Below, piece by piece: positions 7,398-17,227 of a DNA stretch of 54,292 nt. A program made the translations under genes and the position numbers. The notes under the pieces were generated by a model. The model was not told the DNA's origin, did no database searches, and was given only the letters and a program-made list of their open reading frames with translations. Source of the DNA: Candidatus Peregrinibacteria bacterium CG10_big_fil_rev_8_21_14_0_10_55_24. Its GTDB lineage: Bacteria > Patescibacteriota > Gracilibacteria > Peribacterales > Peribacteraceae. The DNA lies in NCBI GenBank assembly GCA_002772745.1, contig PFDV01000004.1:25708-79999 (forward strand). The letters are read 5' to 3'. The first letter of the stretch is position 1, and each line of letters starts with the position of its first letter.

Positions 7398-8672
7398 TCA
7401 GCAGGATTCCTGGGAAACCTGCGCAGCGCGTAAGCCTTGTACATCCGGTGGGGCATCGTGCGTCAGCATGAAGTCGGTCATCTCCTGCACAGTGGGAACA
7501 TATGGAGCATCATCGCGCTGGTAAAGAGCATCGCGGCGAATTGTGGGGGTGAGTGATCCTGTGAAGAATACGCCGCGGGGAGGATGAAGTTCGGGCTCTC
7601 CAAAGCGCAGCCGCGTGAGCTCGTCAGCAATGCAGTAGTGGATATCATCTGGATCGCCAGCCTTCTTGAGGAATTCACAGGTCTCCCGCTTCACGCACCC
7701 CACGCAACGCTGCATGGCCTGACGGATGTAGTCCTGCGTACGCTGCGTAACGGGAGTATCCATGCGCCGCGCAGGGAAGTGGGTCGGACTACTCTCGTCG
7801 GTAACTACACCGATGTTCTCGTTGAGGTACACATCGCAGATCACGTCATTGCGAATCCCCGAAGCATCGGTGAGAGCCGGGCGTATTCCCTCTACAACAC
7901 CGTCTGCGATTGTCCGTGCATACGCAATCTGGTCTCTGTACCCCACTCCCCCTCCGTACCACACAGGTTTCCCCGGCAGTACGTCGCGGATTTGTCCGAT
8001 GACAGTCTCTGGGTCAAAGAGTTCCGGCTGCTCCATCTCCGCCATGCGTCGCAACCCCAAGTGGCCACCAGCGTACAGAGGGTTCTCGTAGTACACGCCA
8101 TCGGGCAGCCGTCCTCCTTTCTTCTGCGCATTGCGCACCACAAGTTCAACCGCCACCCTGCTCGAAGCGATGATGACGTATTTGATGTCGCGGCAATCGG
8201 GCTGTGCCATCCGCTCGGCGAGCTCGCGCGGGACACCGGCACCGACGACGAGAATGTCCGGACGATTCGGATCGGCGAGGATAGCCTCGCGCGTCGAGCG
8301 GTAGTGGAGGAGGATCTCCATGATGTTCGCCGCAACAATGCGGTGCGGATGCCGCTCGCGAATCTCGCTCAAGTCCCGGCAAACCGTATCCCTATTCGCC
8401 TGGTCCAAGAGCTGCGATCGCGCTTCCGGGCTTGAGGGGAGCGGCTTGGGCCACGCGCAGATTTCCGCACCGGGCGCCGATGCCGCATAGGTGCCCAGCC
8501 ACCCCACATCCTCCATGGCATTGACGAGCCCTACGTCCGAAATGCCGACACCCATCCCGCCCTGAATCAAGGGGAAGGGCACCTCCCGGCGGAAGAGCGC
8601 TTCAAGGTACTCCTGTTTCTCTTGATTACTCTGCAGATTCGGCATGCGGAGTTGTTCCGCGAGGGTCGTCAT
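7398..8672 (-). CDS. Nitronate monooxygenase / PfaD-FabK-like FMN enzyme
   Basis: A 424-residue TIM-barrel protein of the 2-nitropropane dioxygenase family. FPLIQGGMGVGIS is the N-terminal FMN-binding turn, with HRIVAANIMEILLHY, GAGVPRELAE and KPVWYGGGVGYRDQIA further along. The Cys-rich CVGCVKRETCEFLKK near residue 330 is unusual for simple nitronate monooxygenases and is closer to longer PfaD-like enoyl-reductase relatives. Substrate is unknown. It heads the ribE-ribH run with only 34 nt between, which fits an FMN user made together with flavin enzymes. A TATGCT -10 box lies 14 nt before the start. Confidence 0.85.
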   Translation of the reverse strand: MTTLAEQLRMPNLQSNQEKQEYLEALFRREVPFPLIQGGMGVGISDVGLVNAMEDVGWLGTYAASAPGAEICAWPKPLPSSPEARSQLLDQANRDTVCRDLSEIRERHPHRIVAANIMEILLHYRSTREAILADPNRPDILVVGAGVPRELAERMAQPDCRDIKYVIIASSRVAVELVVRNAQKKGGRLPDGVYYENPLYAGGHLGLRRMAEMEQPELFDPETVIGQIRDVLPGKPVWYGGGVGYRDQIAYARTIADGVVEGIRPALTDASGIRNDVICDVYLNENIGVVTDESSPTHFPARRMDTPVTQRTQDYIRQAMQRCVGCVKRETCEFLKKAGDPDDIHYCIADELTRLRFGEPELHPPRGVFFTGSLTPTIRRDALYQRDDAPYVPTVQEMTDFMLTHDAPPDVQGLRAAQVSQESC

Positions 8673-8780
8673 AGGAGGCTGACACTAGCATACCAGAAAC
8701 AAAAACAATACTTTTCCTGTGAAACCCAGCTGCAAGCGACAAACTGGCAGTTACTCATGATCCCGATGGGCCCCAAACCC

Positions 8781-8809
8781 TAGACAGGGGACTCTTTTTT
8801 TGCTAGGCT
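8781..8809 (+). promoter_or_regulatory. Candidate uvrA promoter TAGACA-17-TAGGCT
   Basis: TAGACA at 8781-8786 and TAGGCT at 8804-8809 are separated by 17 nt. The predicted start of transcription is near 8816, just before the hairpin at 8820. Confidence 0.4.
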
Positions 8810-8819
8810 TAGGCTTCTG

Positions 8820-8842
8820 CCGCGCCGTGCGCGGTTTTTTTT
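8820..8842 (+). terminator. Terminator-like hairpin in the uvrA leader
   Basis: CCGCGC-CGT-GCGCGG followed by eight T residues is a textbook intrinsic terminator, yet it lies 12 nt before the uvrA ATG with no plus-strand gene upstream to terminate. It may attenuate uvrA. Confidence 0.6.
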
Positions 8843-8853
8843 GTTTCTCCCCT

Positions 8854-11784
8854 ATGATGGATAAGATCGTCGTCAAAGGCGCGCGCATGCACAACCTGCA
8901 GAACGTGGATGTGGAGATTCCCCGCAACAAATTGACAGTCATCACGGGACTCTCGGGGTCGGGAAAATCTTCCCTGGCCTTCGATACGATCTTTGCCGAA
9001 GGCCAACGCAGGTATGTGGAGAGCCTGAGCGCTTACGCCCGTCAGTTCATCGCGCAGATGGAGAAACCCGAGGTGGAGAGCATTGAAGGCTTAAGCCCCG
9101 CAATTTCCATTGATCAGAAAACTGCAGCGCGCAATCCCCGTTCCACCGTAGGCACGGTGACGGAGATTTACGACTACATGCGTCTACTCTGGGCCAAAGT
9201 CGGCATCGTACATTGCCCGGAATGCGGCAAGAAGCTCAGTAAGCAATCGGCATCGCAAATCGTTGATGCCATTGCCACCCTCACGGAAGAAACCAAGGTG
9301 TTTCTCCTCGCTCCCATCGTGGAGGACCGCAAGGGAGCACATACCAAGATCCTCGATGCCATCCGTCGCGAGGGATTTGTGCGCATGCGCATTGATGGAC
9401 AGATCGTTACCGTGGATGAAGATGTGGAGCTCGATCCGAAGAAAAAGCACACCATCGAGATCGTGGTGGATCGTCTGGCGGTTCGTGATCTGGCTATAAA
9501 GGAGGGCGAGACGAATCCGAATCGCACGCGACTGGCCGATTCGGTTGAGCTGGCGCTTAAAAAGGGCGAGGGAACTATGGTGCTCTTTAATGCCGATACC
9601 AAGGAAGAAACGCGCTTCTCTGAGGCATTCGCCTGCCCCGACCATCCCACGATCGACATCCCACAGATTGAACCGAGAAGTTTCTCGTTTAACTCGCCAC
9701 ACGGCGCCTGCGAAGTCTGCCATGGCTTGGGGGCGGTGCTGCAGGTGGATGAAGCCACTCTCGTCCCCAACCCCCGACTCTCGCTGGCCGAAGGTGCCAT
9801 CCATCCGTGGGCGACTTCAGCAACGCGCATGGGCTTTATGATGCGTATTCTGGAAGCGGTATCGCAGGCTGCCGGGTTCAGCATGAATACCCCGTGGAAA
9901 GACCTTCCGGAGGAAGTCAGGCATATCGTACTCTACGGGTACAGCGAGCCTCTCTCCGTCACCTGGCAGAGTGCTTCCTTTGACGGCCAGTACGAAACCA
10001 CCTATGAGGGAGTCATCCCCAATCTCCAGCGTCGGCACCTCGAGACGGATTCCAGTTATGTGCGTTCTCAGATCGAAATCTACATGCAGGAGTTACCGTG
10101 CTCCTCCTGTAACGGCATGCGCCTGAAGCGGGAAATCCTTGGTGTCACGGTGAGCGGCATGAACATCGTCAACGCCACTGAGATGAGTATCAGCGAGGCG
10201 AAGCGATTCTTCTCCTCGCTCATTCCTAACGATGCGTTCGCTGGTTTCGCCGATGCACAGAACCTGGAGCGCGATCCGGCGATTGATCCCTTGAGCGACT
10301 ACCAGTTCACCATCGTCCGCAAAGTCCTGCGTGAGGTCATTGCTCGACTTTCTTTTTTGGAGAATGTCGGCCTCAACTACCTCACGCTCGCGCGGTCCGC
10401 AGCAACGCTGTCGGGGGGCGAGGCTCAGCGTATTCGACTCGCAACACAGATCGGTTCTGCACTGCAGGGTGTTCTCTACGTCCTTGACGAACCGAGTATC
10501 GGGCTCCACCAGCGCGACAATGCGCGCCTGATTGCCACACTCACGAAATTGCGCGACCTGGGAAACACCGTCATCGTCGTGGAGCACGATGAAGAAACGA
10601 TCTCTTCGGCAGATTACCTGCTGGAGATCGGCCCGGGCGCCGGCAAGTACGGTGGGCGCGTCATCGCTCAAGGAACTGCGGCAGAACTCATCAAGAACGT
10701 GCACTCCGTTACAGGAAAATATCTGAGTGGGAAGAAGGTGATTCCCATTCCTGCCAAGCGACGCAAGGGCAATGGCAAGAATATCACCATTCGCGGCGCA
10801 GCCCTCCACAATCTCAAACAGATTGATGTCACACTCCCCTTGGGCATGTTCATCGGCATCACCGGAGTTTCGGGTTCCGGAAAGTCGAGTCTGATCCATG
10901 GTATTTTGGGCCCAGAACTCTTGCGCGCCCTGAATAACGCCCACACCAAGGGCCAGTGCATGGAAAGCGTGGAAGGCTTGGAACACCTCGACAAAGCCAT
11001 CGTCATTGACCAATCCCCCATCGGAAGAACTCCGCGCAGCAATCCCGCAACGTATACGGGCATCTTCACGGAGATTCGTGACCTTTTTACCTCAACGCCC
11101 GAGGCGCGGTTGCGCGGGTACAAATCCGGACGTTTCAGTTTTAATGTGAAGGGCGGCAGGTGTGAGGACTGCGAGGGCGACGGTCTCAAGCGCATCGAGA
11201 TGCACTTCCTCCCTGATGTCTTCGTCACGTGCGAAACATGTCACGGTGAGCGCTACAACCGCGAGACGCTGGAGATCACATACAAGGGAAAGAATATCGC
11301 CGAGGCGCTCAACATGACCATCCGCGAAGCGCTGGAGTTCTTCAGCGCCATCCCCACACTAAAAAAGAAGCTTCAGACGCTTGAGGATGTGGGTCTGGGA
11401 TACATTCATCTGGGGCAGAGCGCCACCACGCTCTCGGGAGGCGAGGCGCAACGCGTGAAGCTCGCCACCGAACTCATGCGGCGCGCAACGGGAAAGACGT
11501 TCTACATCCTCGATGAGCCCACAACGGGGCTGCATTTCGACGACATCACCAAGCTGCTCACTGTATTGCAGCGCTTGGTGGACAAGGGCAACACCGTCCT
11601 CGTGATTGAGCATAACCTGGATGTGATCAAATCCGTGGACCACGTGATTGACCTGGGCCCCGAAGGTGGCGAGGATGGAGGGAGCATCGTCGCCATAGGA
11701 ACGCCGGAAGACGTCGCGAAGATTCCGGAGAGCTTTACGGGGCAGTACCTGAAGAAGATCCTGGAGAAAGGAACGCGAAAATAA
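8854..11784 (+). CDS. uvrA: UvrA excinuclease ABC subunit A
   Basis: A 976-residue damage-recognition ATPase of nucleotide excision repair. The first ABC half has Walker [28 protein letters not shown] and zinc cysteines (CPECGKKL). The middle has [10 protein letters not shown], then the ABC signature [12 protein letters not shown] with Walker [11 protein letters not shown]. The second half repeats this: [13 protein letters not shown], the zinc module CEDCEGDG...[18 protein letters not shown] and [10 protein letters not shown]. Length is slightly above the usual 940. The start is ATG 8854 or 8857; there is no Shine-Dalgarno site. The gene ends in a repeat-rich convergent spacer. Confidence 0.97.
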   Translation: MMDKIVVKGARMHNLQNVDVEIPRNKLTVITGLSGSGKSSLAFDTIFAEGQRRYVESLSAYARQFIAQMEKPEVESIEGLSPAISIDQKTAARNPRSTVGTVTEIYDYMRLLWAKVGIVHCPECGKKLSKQSASQIVDAIATLTEETKVFLLAPIVEDRKGAHTKILDAIRREGFVRMRIDGQIVTVDEDVELDPKKKHTIEIVVDRLAVRDLAIKEGETNPNRTRLADSVELALKKGEGTMVLFNADTKEETRFSEAFACPDHPTIDIPQIEPRSFSFNSPHGACEVCHGLGAVLQVDEATLVPNPRLSLAEGAIHPWATSATRMGFMMRILEAVSQAAGFSMNTPWKDLPEEVRHIVLYGYSEPLSVTWQSASFDGQYETTYEGVIPNLQRRHLETDSSYVRSQIEIYMQELPCSSCNGMRLKREILGVTVSGMNIVNATEMSISEAKRFFSSLIPNDAFAGFADAQNLERDPAIDPLSDYQFTIVRKVLREVIARLSFLENVGLNYLTLARSAATLSGGEAQRIRLATQIGSALQGVLYVLDEPSIGLHQRDNARLIATLTKLRDLGNTVIVVEHDEETISSADYLLEIGPGAGKYGGRVIAQGTAAELIKNVHSVTGKYLSGKKVIPIPAKRRKGNGKNITIRGAALHNLKQIDVTLPLGMFIGITGVSGSGKSSLIHGILGPELLRALNNAHTKGQCMESVEGLEHLDKAIVIDQSPIGRTPRSNPATYTGIFTEIRDLFTSTPEARLRGYKSGRFSFNVKGGRCEDCEGDGLKRIEMHFLPDVFVTCETCHGERYNRETLEITYKGKNIAEALNMTIREALEFFSAIPTLKKKLQTLEDVGLGYIHLGQSATTLSGGEAQRVKLATELMRRATGKTFYILDEPTTGLHFDDITKLLTVLQRLVDKGNTVLVIEHNLDVIKSVDHVIDLGPEGGEDGGSIVAIGTPEDVAKIPESFTGQYLKKILEKGTRK

Positions 11785-11795
11785 CAGACACGATA

Positions 11796-11960
11796 CGTTC
11801 TGGATGTGCTGGAGGTGCGGCAAGTGCAGAAAGTACTGGATACAACAACAGTGACCACCAGGCCTTCATCAACCTTCCGCACCTTCTGCACGTTCCGCAC
11901 CTACCCAACCTCCCAAACCTTCCACACCTTCCTGACTTTCCAAACCTCCCACCCGTTCTC
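11796..11960 (+). repeat. Imperfect inverted repeats between convergent genes (copy 1)
   Basis: The spacer between uvrA and the thioredoxin-like gene is built from degenerate units like GGTGCGGAAG. Plus-sense units (GGAGGTGCGGCAAGTGCAG) occupy the left half and complementary units (CCTTCCGCACCTTCTGCACG, then CCCAAACCTTCCACACCTTC) the right, so the RNA of either strand could fold into a long imperfect hairpin. A related element lies at 22357-22469, also between convergent genes. A bidirectional terminator or a REP-like repeat are the two readings. Confidence 0.55.
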
Positions 11961-11961
11961 C

Positions 11962-12513
11962 TCACATCCACTTGATGCTGCACCCGATGGCGTTCGCTTC
12001 CGTCACAGGCGGGTCCTTCCCCGCAAGGAGAGCCGTAATTGCATCACGGAGATTGTGCTGCATCACCGCATCGGGTTCCTCCCAATTGTCGTCAATGCGC
12101 CCTTTGTACTTGAGTTTCCGTTCCTGGTCGAATACGAAACAGTGCGGCGTACAGAGCGCGCCAAACGCCTGAGCAATCTTCTGCGATGCATCAAGACAAT
12201 ATGGAAAGGGATATCCCCGCTCGTCGTGGAGCGCCTTCATGGCCTCGAAGGAGTCCTCCGGATACTGCGAGGCGTCATTACTGTTGATGAGGACAAATTG
12301 CACGCCTTCTTCGTCGAAGTGCTCGGCAAGATCGATCAAGCGCTGCTCGTACGCCTGTGCATAAGGACAATGATTGCAGGTGAAGACAATGACAAGAACG
12401 GGGTCTTTGATCATTGAGGAATCCACCGTCATCCCGTCCGTCGCCGGGAGAGCGAACCTCGGAAGCACATCACCGATGGCAAGTGCTGTTGAGTTGTCAT
12501 TCACAAGAACCAT
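11962..12513 (-). CDS. Thioredoxin-fold (AhpC/TSA-redoxin-like) protein
   Basis: 183 residues from the ATG at 12513. The fold is peroxiredoxin/ResA-like: GDVLPRFALPATDGM, then VLVIVFTCNHCPYAQAYE with a CxxC-type site (Cys-Asn-His-Cys), VQFVLINSNDA and LCTPHCFVFDQERKLKYKGR. This matches the family of thioredoxin-like proteins with a CNHCPY motif, which act in thiol redox or peroxide handling. The start at 12513 rather than 12570 is chosen because TACAAT at 12538-12543 places the RNA start between them. It is divergent from the NUDIX gene, with 59 nt between starts. Confidence 0.85.
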   Translation of the reverse strand: MVLVNDNSTALAIGDVLPRFALPATDGMTVDSSMIKDPVLVIVFTCNHCPYAQAYEQRLIDLAEHFDEEGVQFVLINSNDASQYPEDSFEAMKALHDERGYPFPYCLDASQKIAQAFGALCTPHCFVFDQERKLKYKGRIDDNWEEPDAVMQHNLRDAITALLAGKDPPVTEANAIGCSIKWM

Positions 12514-12537
12514 ATGCAAGACGGGAACGGAGCGACT

Positions 12538-12543
12538 ATTGTA
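12538..12543 (-). promoter_or_regulatory. -10 box TACAAT of the thioredoxin-like gene
   Basis: TACAAT on the minus strand predicts transcription starting near 12531, inside the longer frame beginning at 12570 and upstream of the ATG at 12513. Confidence 0.4.
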
Positions 12544-12572
12544 CCATATTGGCTCAGTCGCCTTCTTCATCT

Positions 12573-13052
12573 ATGCCACGCCATTTCACCGCCACGGCCT
12601 TTGTTGTCGACTCACAGAACCGTACGCTGCTCCTCAAGCATAGACGCCTAAGCCGCTGGATGCCGCCGGGCGGACACATTGACCCCGATGAGACGCCGGA
12701 GGAAACCGCGCGAAGGGAATGCAGGGAAGAAACAGGCCTCGATGTAGAGATTATCGGCGATGCACAGGGGGATCTCTTTACTCGCAATCCCACAGAGGGC
12801 CAGATGCTTAAGAAACCTATTGCCATGCTCTTGGAAAACATTCCCGCATCCCAAGAGCGCAACGAACCGGCACATCAGCACATGGATTTTGTCTACCTCG
12901 CCCGACCAATCGACGAGGGGCAGATGCTGACGCTTGCAGAAGAAGAGGGTGAGGAGGTGCGGTGGTTCACCAGGGAGGACATCGCGGCACTCGACGAGAA
13001 GACCGAGATTTTCTCCAATGTGAAGGCGTACATTCTTTCGCTACTCAACTGA
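12573..13052 (+). CDS. NUDIX hydrolase
   Basis: 159 residues. The NUDIX box is complete, running from GGHIDPDETPEETARRE through CREETGLD, with the metal-binding REEE residues, so it hydrolyses a nucleoside diphosphate linked to another moiety. Substrate cannot be read from sequence. The start MPRHFTATAFVVD follows directly from the family N-terminus (FTATAFVVDSQNR). It lies 48 nt before the alarmone-hydrolase fusion on the same strand, which has its own -10 box. Confidence 0.9.
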   Translation: MPRHFTATAFVVDSQNRTLLLKHRRLSRWMPPGGHIDPDETPEETARRECREETGLDVEIIGDAQGDLFTRNPTEGQMLKKPIAMLLENIPASQERNEPAHQHMDFVYLARPIDEGQMLTLAEEEGEEVRWFTREDIAALDEKTEIFSNVKAYILSLLN

Positions 13053-13085
13053 GCCAAATTCTCTACCGCTGCCCTAAAAACGGCG

Positions 13086-13091
13086 TATACT
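13086..13091 (+). promoter_or_regulatory. -10 box TATACT of the SpoT-like fusion gene
   Basis: TATACT lies 9 nt before ATG 13101; no Shine-Dalgarno site is present. Leaderless mRNA is predicted. Confidence 0.55.
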
Positions 13092-13100
13092 ATTTTATCC

Positions 13101-15845
13101 ATGGAGTGGAGTGCATTTAAAGACAGTATCCGGCACTTGTCACCCGCTGACCAGGAACGTGTCAGGAAAGCGTTTGAAATGGCGAAAGATGCACACAGAG
13201 GACAACAACGTAAATCGGGCGAGCCGTATTTTATCCATGCCGTTGCAGTCGCCCATCTTCTCATCGACATGGGCGCTGATGCGGACACGATCATCGCAGC
13301 GCTCCTGCATGACACCGTGGAAGATACTCCACTGACGTTAGCCATGATTGCAAAAGAGCTGGATGGAGAAGTTGCAAGCCTCATCAATGGCGTAACCAAG
13401 TTGGATGCAAGTAAATTGGAAGGGCATCCCACGCTGGAACAGGAAATCGAAACACTCAGAAAAATATTCACCACCATGCAGCAGGACGTTCGCATCATGG
13501 TGATCAAGCTTGCCGACCGCATGCACAACATGAAGACCATTGAGCACCTCAAGCCGGAGCGCCAGCTATCGCTCACGCAGGAAACCCAGACCGTATTCGT
13601 CAAAATTGCAGATCGTTTGAGCATGCGGGATTTTCGCGATGCACTGGAGGAGCTTTGCCTTGGCATCCTGGAGCCAGATCTCCTCAAGAAGCTCGTACGG
13701 TTACGTGGGGAAAATGAAAAGAACGGGAAAAAGGTGATAGAAACCATTTCTCATACACTTACGAAATCTCACCCCACACTTGCAAAGAAGTGCACCCTGC
13801 ACTACGAAACAAAATCTTGGGGAAGACTCCGGGCACAGCTGGAGGCGGAAGGAACTGCCGTGACGGGAGTCACCTCCCTTACCGTCGCGTTCTCCTGCAA
13901 AGATGTTGCCACCTGTTACGAAGTTTTCGGCGCGCTCCACCAGCAATGGCAGCGAGAAACACTCTCCTTTGAAGACTTCATCAATTCCCCCATGATCAAC
14001 GGATACCAGGGGCTGCACACCACCATCATCACCGAGAACGGCATACGCATACGGTGCAAGATACGCACGGAGGCAATGGACAGATACGCCCATAAGGGAA
14101 TCACCACAAAGTGCTTCGATAGTGAAGCGGCCGGAATTCTGGATTACCTCCCCTGGACGCGGCGCATTGCCACGTTGTCCGCAGACACAGCGGACCAAAG
14201 CGAACAGTTCTGGGCAAGCCTGCAGAGCGATATCTTGGGTGATTCCATCACTGTGCACGGCCCCAATGATAAGACGATTACATTGCCGAAAGGTTCTACA
14301 GCACTGGATGGAGCGTTGTACCTCTTTGCCGAGAAGGCGCTGGGTGTCACTTCCATCAGTATCGACGGGAAGGAGGTGTCATTCTTCGCTCCTCTTGAGC
14401 ACGCCGCATCTCTCGACATGACCATAGTGAACACACCCCAGGTGAAGTTGGAATGGTTGGAATGGGTCAACACCGGGTATGCCACAGCGATGATTCGCGA
14501 AGCGTTGGCATCTGGTTCGCGTCAGAAGCGGGCAGCTATAGGCAAACAACTACTACAGAAAGCGATGACAAAGCAGGGATTGGGGTATCTCAAGGAGTTT
14601 AAGGAAGACCAGTTCCTTACGGGACTTCGCGCCTTGGGGTACGCCAAATTCGACGCAGCGCTCGTTGCCATTGCCGAAGGTCGTCTGAAACCTTCTTCGG
14701 CCATTGCTGCGATGCTGTACACCAGAGAAGGTAAGAAGGCAGCCAAGCCGACAAAGCAGCCTTGCATGGTGACGTTCACGCTCTCCGCTCTGTCCCTCCA
14801 CGACGTGGCCGACCGGTTCTCCTTCGTCACGCAGAAGTACGGCATTACACTCTCGAACATTCAACTTGCTCCCGTAGGAGATGGGCGCACGAAGATCGTC
14901 ATACATACATTGCTGTCCCCTGAGGAGGAACAAACGATCATCAACGAATTGAGTGCAGCGGACGCCACTGCAGCAGAAATTTCCGTTACGCCGCGCACAT
15001 CCGTATTTCACTTGCTCTCCGGTCTATTCCTCGTTCTGTTCCTCTGGGGATTGGACCCGGTATTCGCACGATTCCTCATCTCGCAACATCACCTTACACC
15101 CGTTGACTTCACTCTTCTGCGTTTCTGGTCCCTCGCAATAGCGCTTTCGGTCGTGACGATGCTCAGCCGACGCCGCAAGCTCCTGCAGCCCGTACGCATT
15201 GGCAACCCTCTCCTCTGGCTCTCTTCGGTGCTCCTCACGCTCATCGCACTGACGACCTACGCCGCTCTCGAACAGGGAACAGCTACGCACTACGAAATTC
15301 TGATGACGACGAGCGTACTCCTGATCGCGACCGCTGCCGGCACCCTCTCATCGAGAAAGAAGCTCATTCTATGGACGCTCTTCGGCAGCACGCTCCTCCT
15401 GCTCAGGAATTCTACGGCCTGGAATCCGCAGAGCAGCCTCTTCACTCTCCTCTCGCTCGTTTGCTTTTCCGCATTCCTCGCCGTGAGCGGCCGCTACTTA
15501 CGACAAGAGCACATTGCACGGCGGCGGCTGGAGTATTACACGGCCATGCTCATCATCAGTTCCATTCTCACACTCCCCCTCCTCGTCTACGCATCCGAGC
15601 TGATCTACGATCCTTTGGTCGTTCTCCAAGTTACCCTCTTCAGTACCTTCTTCATCGGTCTTCCATATTACCTGTACTACGAATGGGCTCCACGCCAGGA
15701 GATGGGATCTATTATTCCCTTTGCCTACGTCATGCTCACCGTGACATTCGTCGGAGAGTTGCTCCTTACGCATGAATTCGACGAATACACGCTCTTGGCT
15801 TTCGGTGCCATGACTGCCGTCTCGTACTTCACGGAAAAGCGGTAG
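13101..15845 (+). CDS. SpoT/Rel-like alarmone hydrolase fused to a multi-pass (EamA-like) membrane domain
   Basis: 914 residues. The HD hydrolase (about 20-200) keeps the residues needed to degrade (p)ppGpp: RKSGEPYFIH (37-46), HDTVEDT (70-76) and KLADRMHNMKT (136-146). The synthetase region (about 235-325) still shows MINGYQGLHTT and KIRTEAM. Its two catalytic acids appear lost: the Asp before the fifth strand aligns to Ser259 and the Glu of the EIQIRT motif to Arg318. A TGS domain follows (381-445), then a helical segment and an ACT-like region (555-630). From 634 to 912 the chain has about nine or ten hydrophobic segments resembling a DMT/EamA transporter. Standard Rel/SpoT proteins end at the ACT domain. 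The prediction is a membrane-bound, hydrolase-only enzyme; transport is unproven. Confidence 0.85.
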   Translation: MEWSAFKDSIRHLSPADQERVRKAFEMAKDAHRGQQRKSGEPYFIHAVAVAHLLIDMGADADTIIAALLHDTVEDTPLTLAMIAKELDGEVASLINGVTKLDASKLEGHPTLEQEIETLRKIFTTMQQDVRIMVIKLADRMHNMKTIEHLKPERQLSLTQETQTVFVKIADRLSMRDFRDALEELCLGILEPDLLKKLVRLRGENEKNGKKVIETISHTLTKSHPTLAKKCTLHYETKSWGRLRAQLEAEGTAVTGVTSLTVAFSCKDVATCYEVFGALHQQWQRETLSFEDFINSPMINGYQGLHTTIITENGIRIRCKIRTEAMDRYAHKGITTKCFDSEAAGILDYLPWTRRIATLSADTADQSEQFWASLQSDILGDSITVHGPNDKTITLPKGSTALDGALYLFAEKALGVTSISIDGKEVSFFAPLEHAASLDMTIVNTPQVKLEWLEWVNTGYATAMIREALASGSRQKRAAIGKQLLQKAMTKQGLGYLKEFKEDQFLTGLRALGYAKFDAALVAIAEGRLKPSSAIAAMLYTREGKKAAKPTKQPCMVTFTLSALSLHDVADRFSFVTQKYGITLSNIQLAPVGDGRTKIVIHTLLSPEEEQTIINELSAADATAAEISVTPRTSVFHLLSGLFLVLFLWGLDPVFARFLISQHHLTPVDFTLLRFWSLAIALSVVTMLSRRRKLLQPVRIGNPLLWLSSVLLTLIALTTYAALEQGTATHYEILMTTSVLLIATAAGTLSSRKKLILWTLFGSTLLLLRNSTAWNPQSSLFTLLSLVCFSAFLAVSGRYLRQEHIARRRLEYYTAMLIISSILTLPLLVYASELIYDPLVVLQVTLFSTFFIGLPYYLYYEWAPRQEMGSIIPFAYVMLTVTFVGELLLTHEFDEYTLLAFGAMTAVSYFTEKR

Positions 15846-15872
15846 CGTTCCTCCCCGTGGTGAGCAGTGGAC

Positions 15873-17165
15873 TTACTCGGTATCGTCCTCCTCATCGTCT
15901 GCCTCTGGCACGTGTACTGCTGCATCCCTGCCTTGCGGCTTCTCCGCCTTCTTCTTGCGTGCGAGGATGACGAAATGATTGTCATATGCTCGGCCCGTCA
16001 CCGGATCGTGAATCGGCACACGATGGCATGAGACACTCTCGAAACCAATGGCCGTAAGGCGATCCGCAATAATCCGGTAATCATCATCGGCATTCTCTCC
16101 TACAGTGAACGGATTGACTGCGTACCGCAGGCGACAGCGCAGATCCGGCTCATCATCCTCACATCGCACCGGAAGAAGGAGCGCCAAAGCGTAGTATCCT
16201 CCCGGCCGAAGGAGCCGCAGAGCATTCAGCAGTTTCTCACCTTGGTCAGCGACACGATCCATCGTGAGGGAATCCAACACCAGCCCCCCCTTTCCAAAAT
16301 GGTGCTGGAAACTCAGGCGTTCCAGTTTGCCCCCTTGCTGGCCGGCGATCCATTCCTGTGGAGTATCGATCAGCCCGATTCGGGCGTTCTCGTGCTTCAT
16401 GGCAGCGGAAGGGCTGATGTCGTACCCACGCACACGCTCCTCCCCCACCATATTCGCAAGGGTATCGAGTGTCGCCCCGTTGCCACAACCCAGATCAAAT
16501 GCCCAATCCGTATTCTGCCGCAGATGAATCCGCGGAGTGCCCGTCTCCTCCGCCTCTCTCTTTTTCGTTTTCGACCATTGGTACAAGAGTTCGGCTGTCG
16601 TCGTGTCTTGAAGGTAGTGCGGCTCCAGCATGTAGCGCAGCAACGTGCGCAGACGCGTCAGACCTGCGGCGGAGTTCCCTCCATGGCAACACATGGCATC
16701 CAAAAGCGCGACCAAATCATGTATTTGCTCCATGATCGAAGCTCTCGCCGCAGCCGAAACTCGGCTTTCCTTCTTGTACTCCCTGCTCGCAATATCAAAT
16801 ACAGCACCGAAAGCGACTTTTGGATCGACTCCAATCAAGTACTCGATGTACTCCCGCATGCCGGATGGATTCCCGGTGAAGTTCTCTGGCGGCTGCGGCA
16901 GTGCGCGGTAGGCTCCCGTGCAGATGTCGACCAGTGCGCTGGGGCTTGGGTCAGGACCGGCCTCCGTAAGGAGTTCTTGCAACTTGGCACGAGCACTCTT
17001 GGTTTGAGAGGTAACGCTGTCATCTTCGAGCATCTCAGGGTACAACTCGTACAGTCGCAACAGTCGTGCAACTTGCGGATCCTCCCCGTTTAGAGAGGTA
17101 CCTTCCTGCGATCCCGGCGTATCGCCGAAATCAGGAGGATCGGCGTTGTTGCCGTTTTCCGGCAT
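15873..17165 (-). CDS. Class I SAM-dependent methyltransferase, long form
   Basis: About 430 residues. The C-terminal half has a Rossmann methyltransferase core: motif I FDLGCGNGATLDTLA, acidic motif II VRGYDIS, and LLRPGGYYALALLL as the post-motif strand. The N-terminal about 200 residues are helical and Pro/Asp-rich and are not recognised. The tail is highly acidic (DDEEDDTE). Substrate is unknown. The start at 17165 is preferred because a consensus TATAAT at 17178-17183 overlaps the upstream ATG region and lies 12 nt before it. It is convergent with the SpoT-like fusion, with 27 nt between. Confidence 0.8.
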   Translation of the reverse strand: MPENGNNADPPDFGDTPGSQEGTSLNGEDPQVARLLRLYELYPEMLEDDSVTSQTKSARAKLQELLTEAGPDPSPSALVDICTGAYRALPQPPENFTGNPSGMREYIEYLIGVDPKVAFGAVFDIASREYKKESRVSAAARASIMEQIHDLVALLDAMCCHGGNSAAGLTRLRTLLRYMLEPHYLQDTTTAELLYQWSKTKKREAEETGTPRIHLRQNTDWAFDLGCGNGATLDTLANMVGEERVRGYDISPSAAMKHENARIGLIDTPQEWIAGQQGGKLERLSFQHHFGKGGLVLDSLTMDRVADQGEKLLNALRLLRPGGYYALALLLPVRCEDDEPDLRCRLRYAVNPFTVGENADDDYRIIADRLTAIGFESVSCHRVPIHDPVTGRAYDNHFVILARKKKAEKPQGRDAAVHVPEADDEEDDTE

Positions 17166-17227
17166 AAAAGGCAAGAAATTATACAGCAAACCACGACTTT
17201 AACCTAGTATTTATGAGGGTTTCTCTC

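Noticed and set aside
8673-8853. FMN riboswitch upstream of the flavin genes
   Set aside because: None of the conserved FMN-box segments is present here, and only 34 nt separate the nitronate monooxygenase-like gene from ribE.
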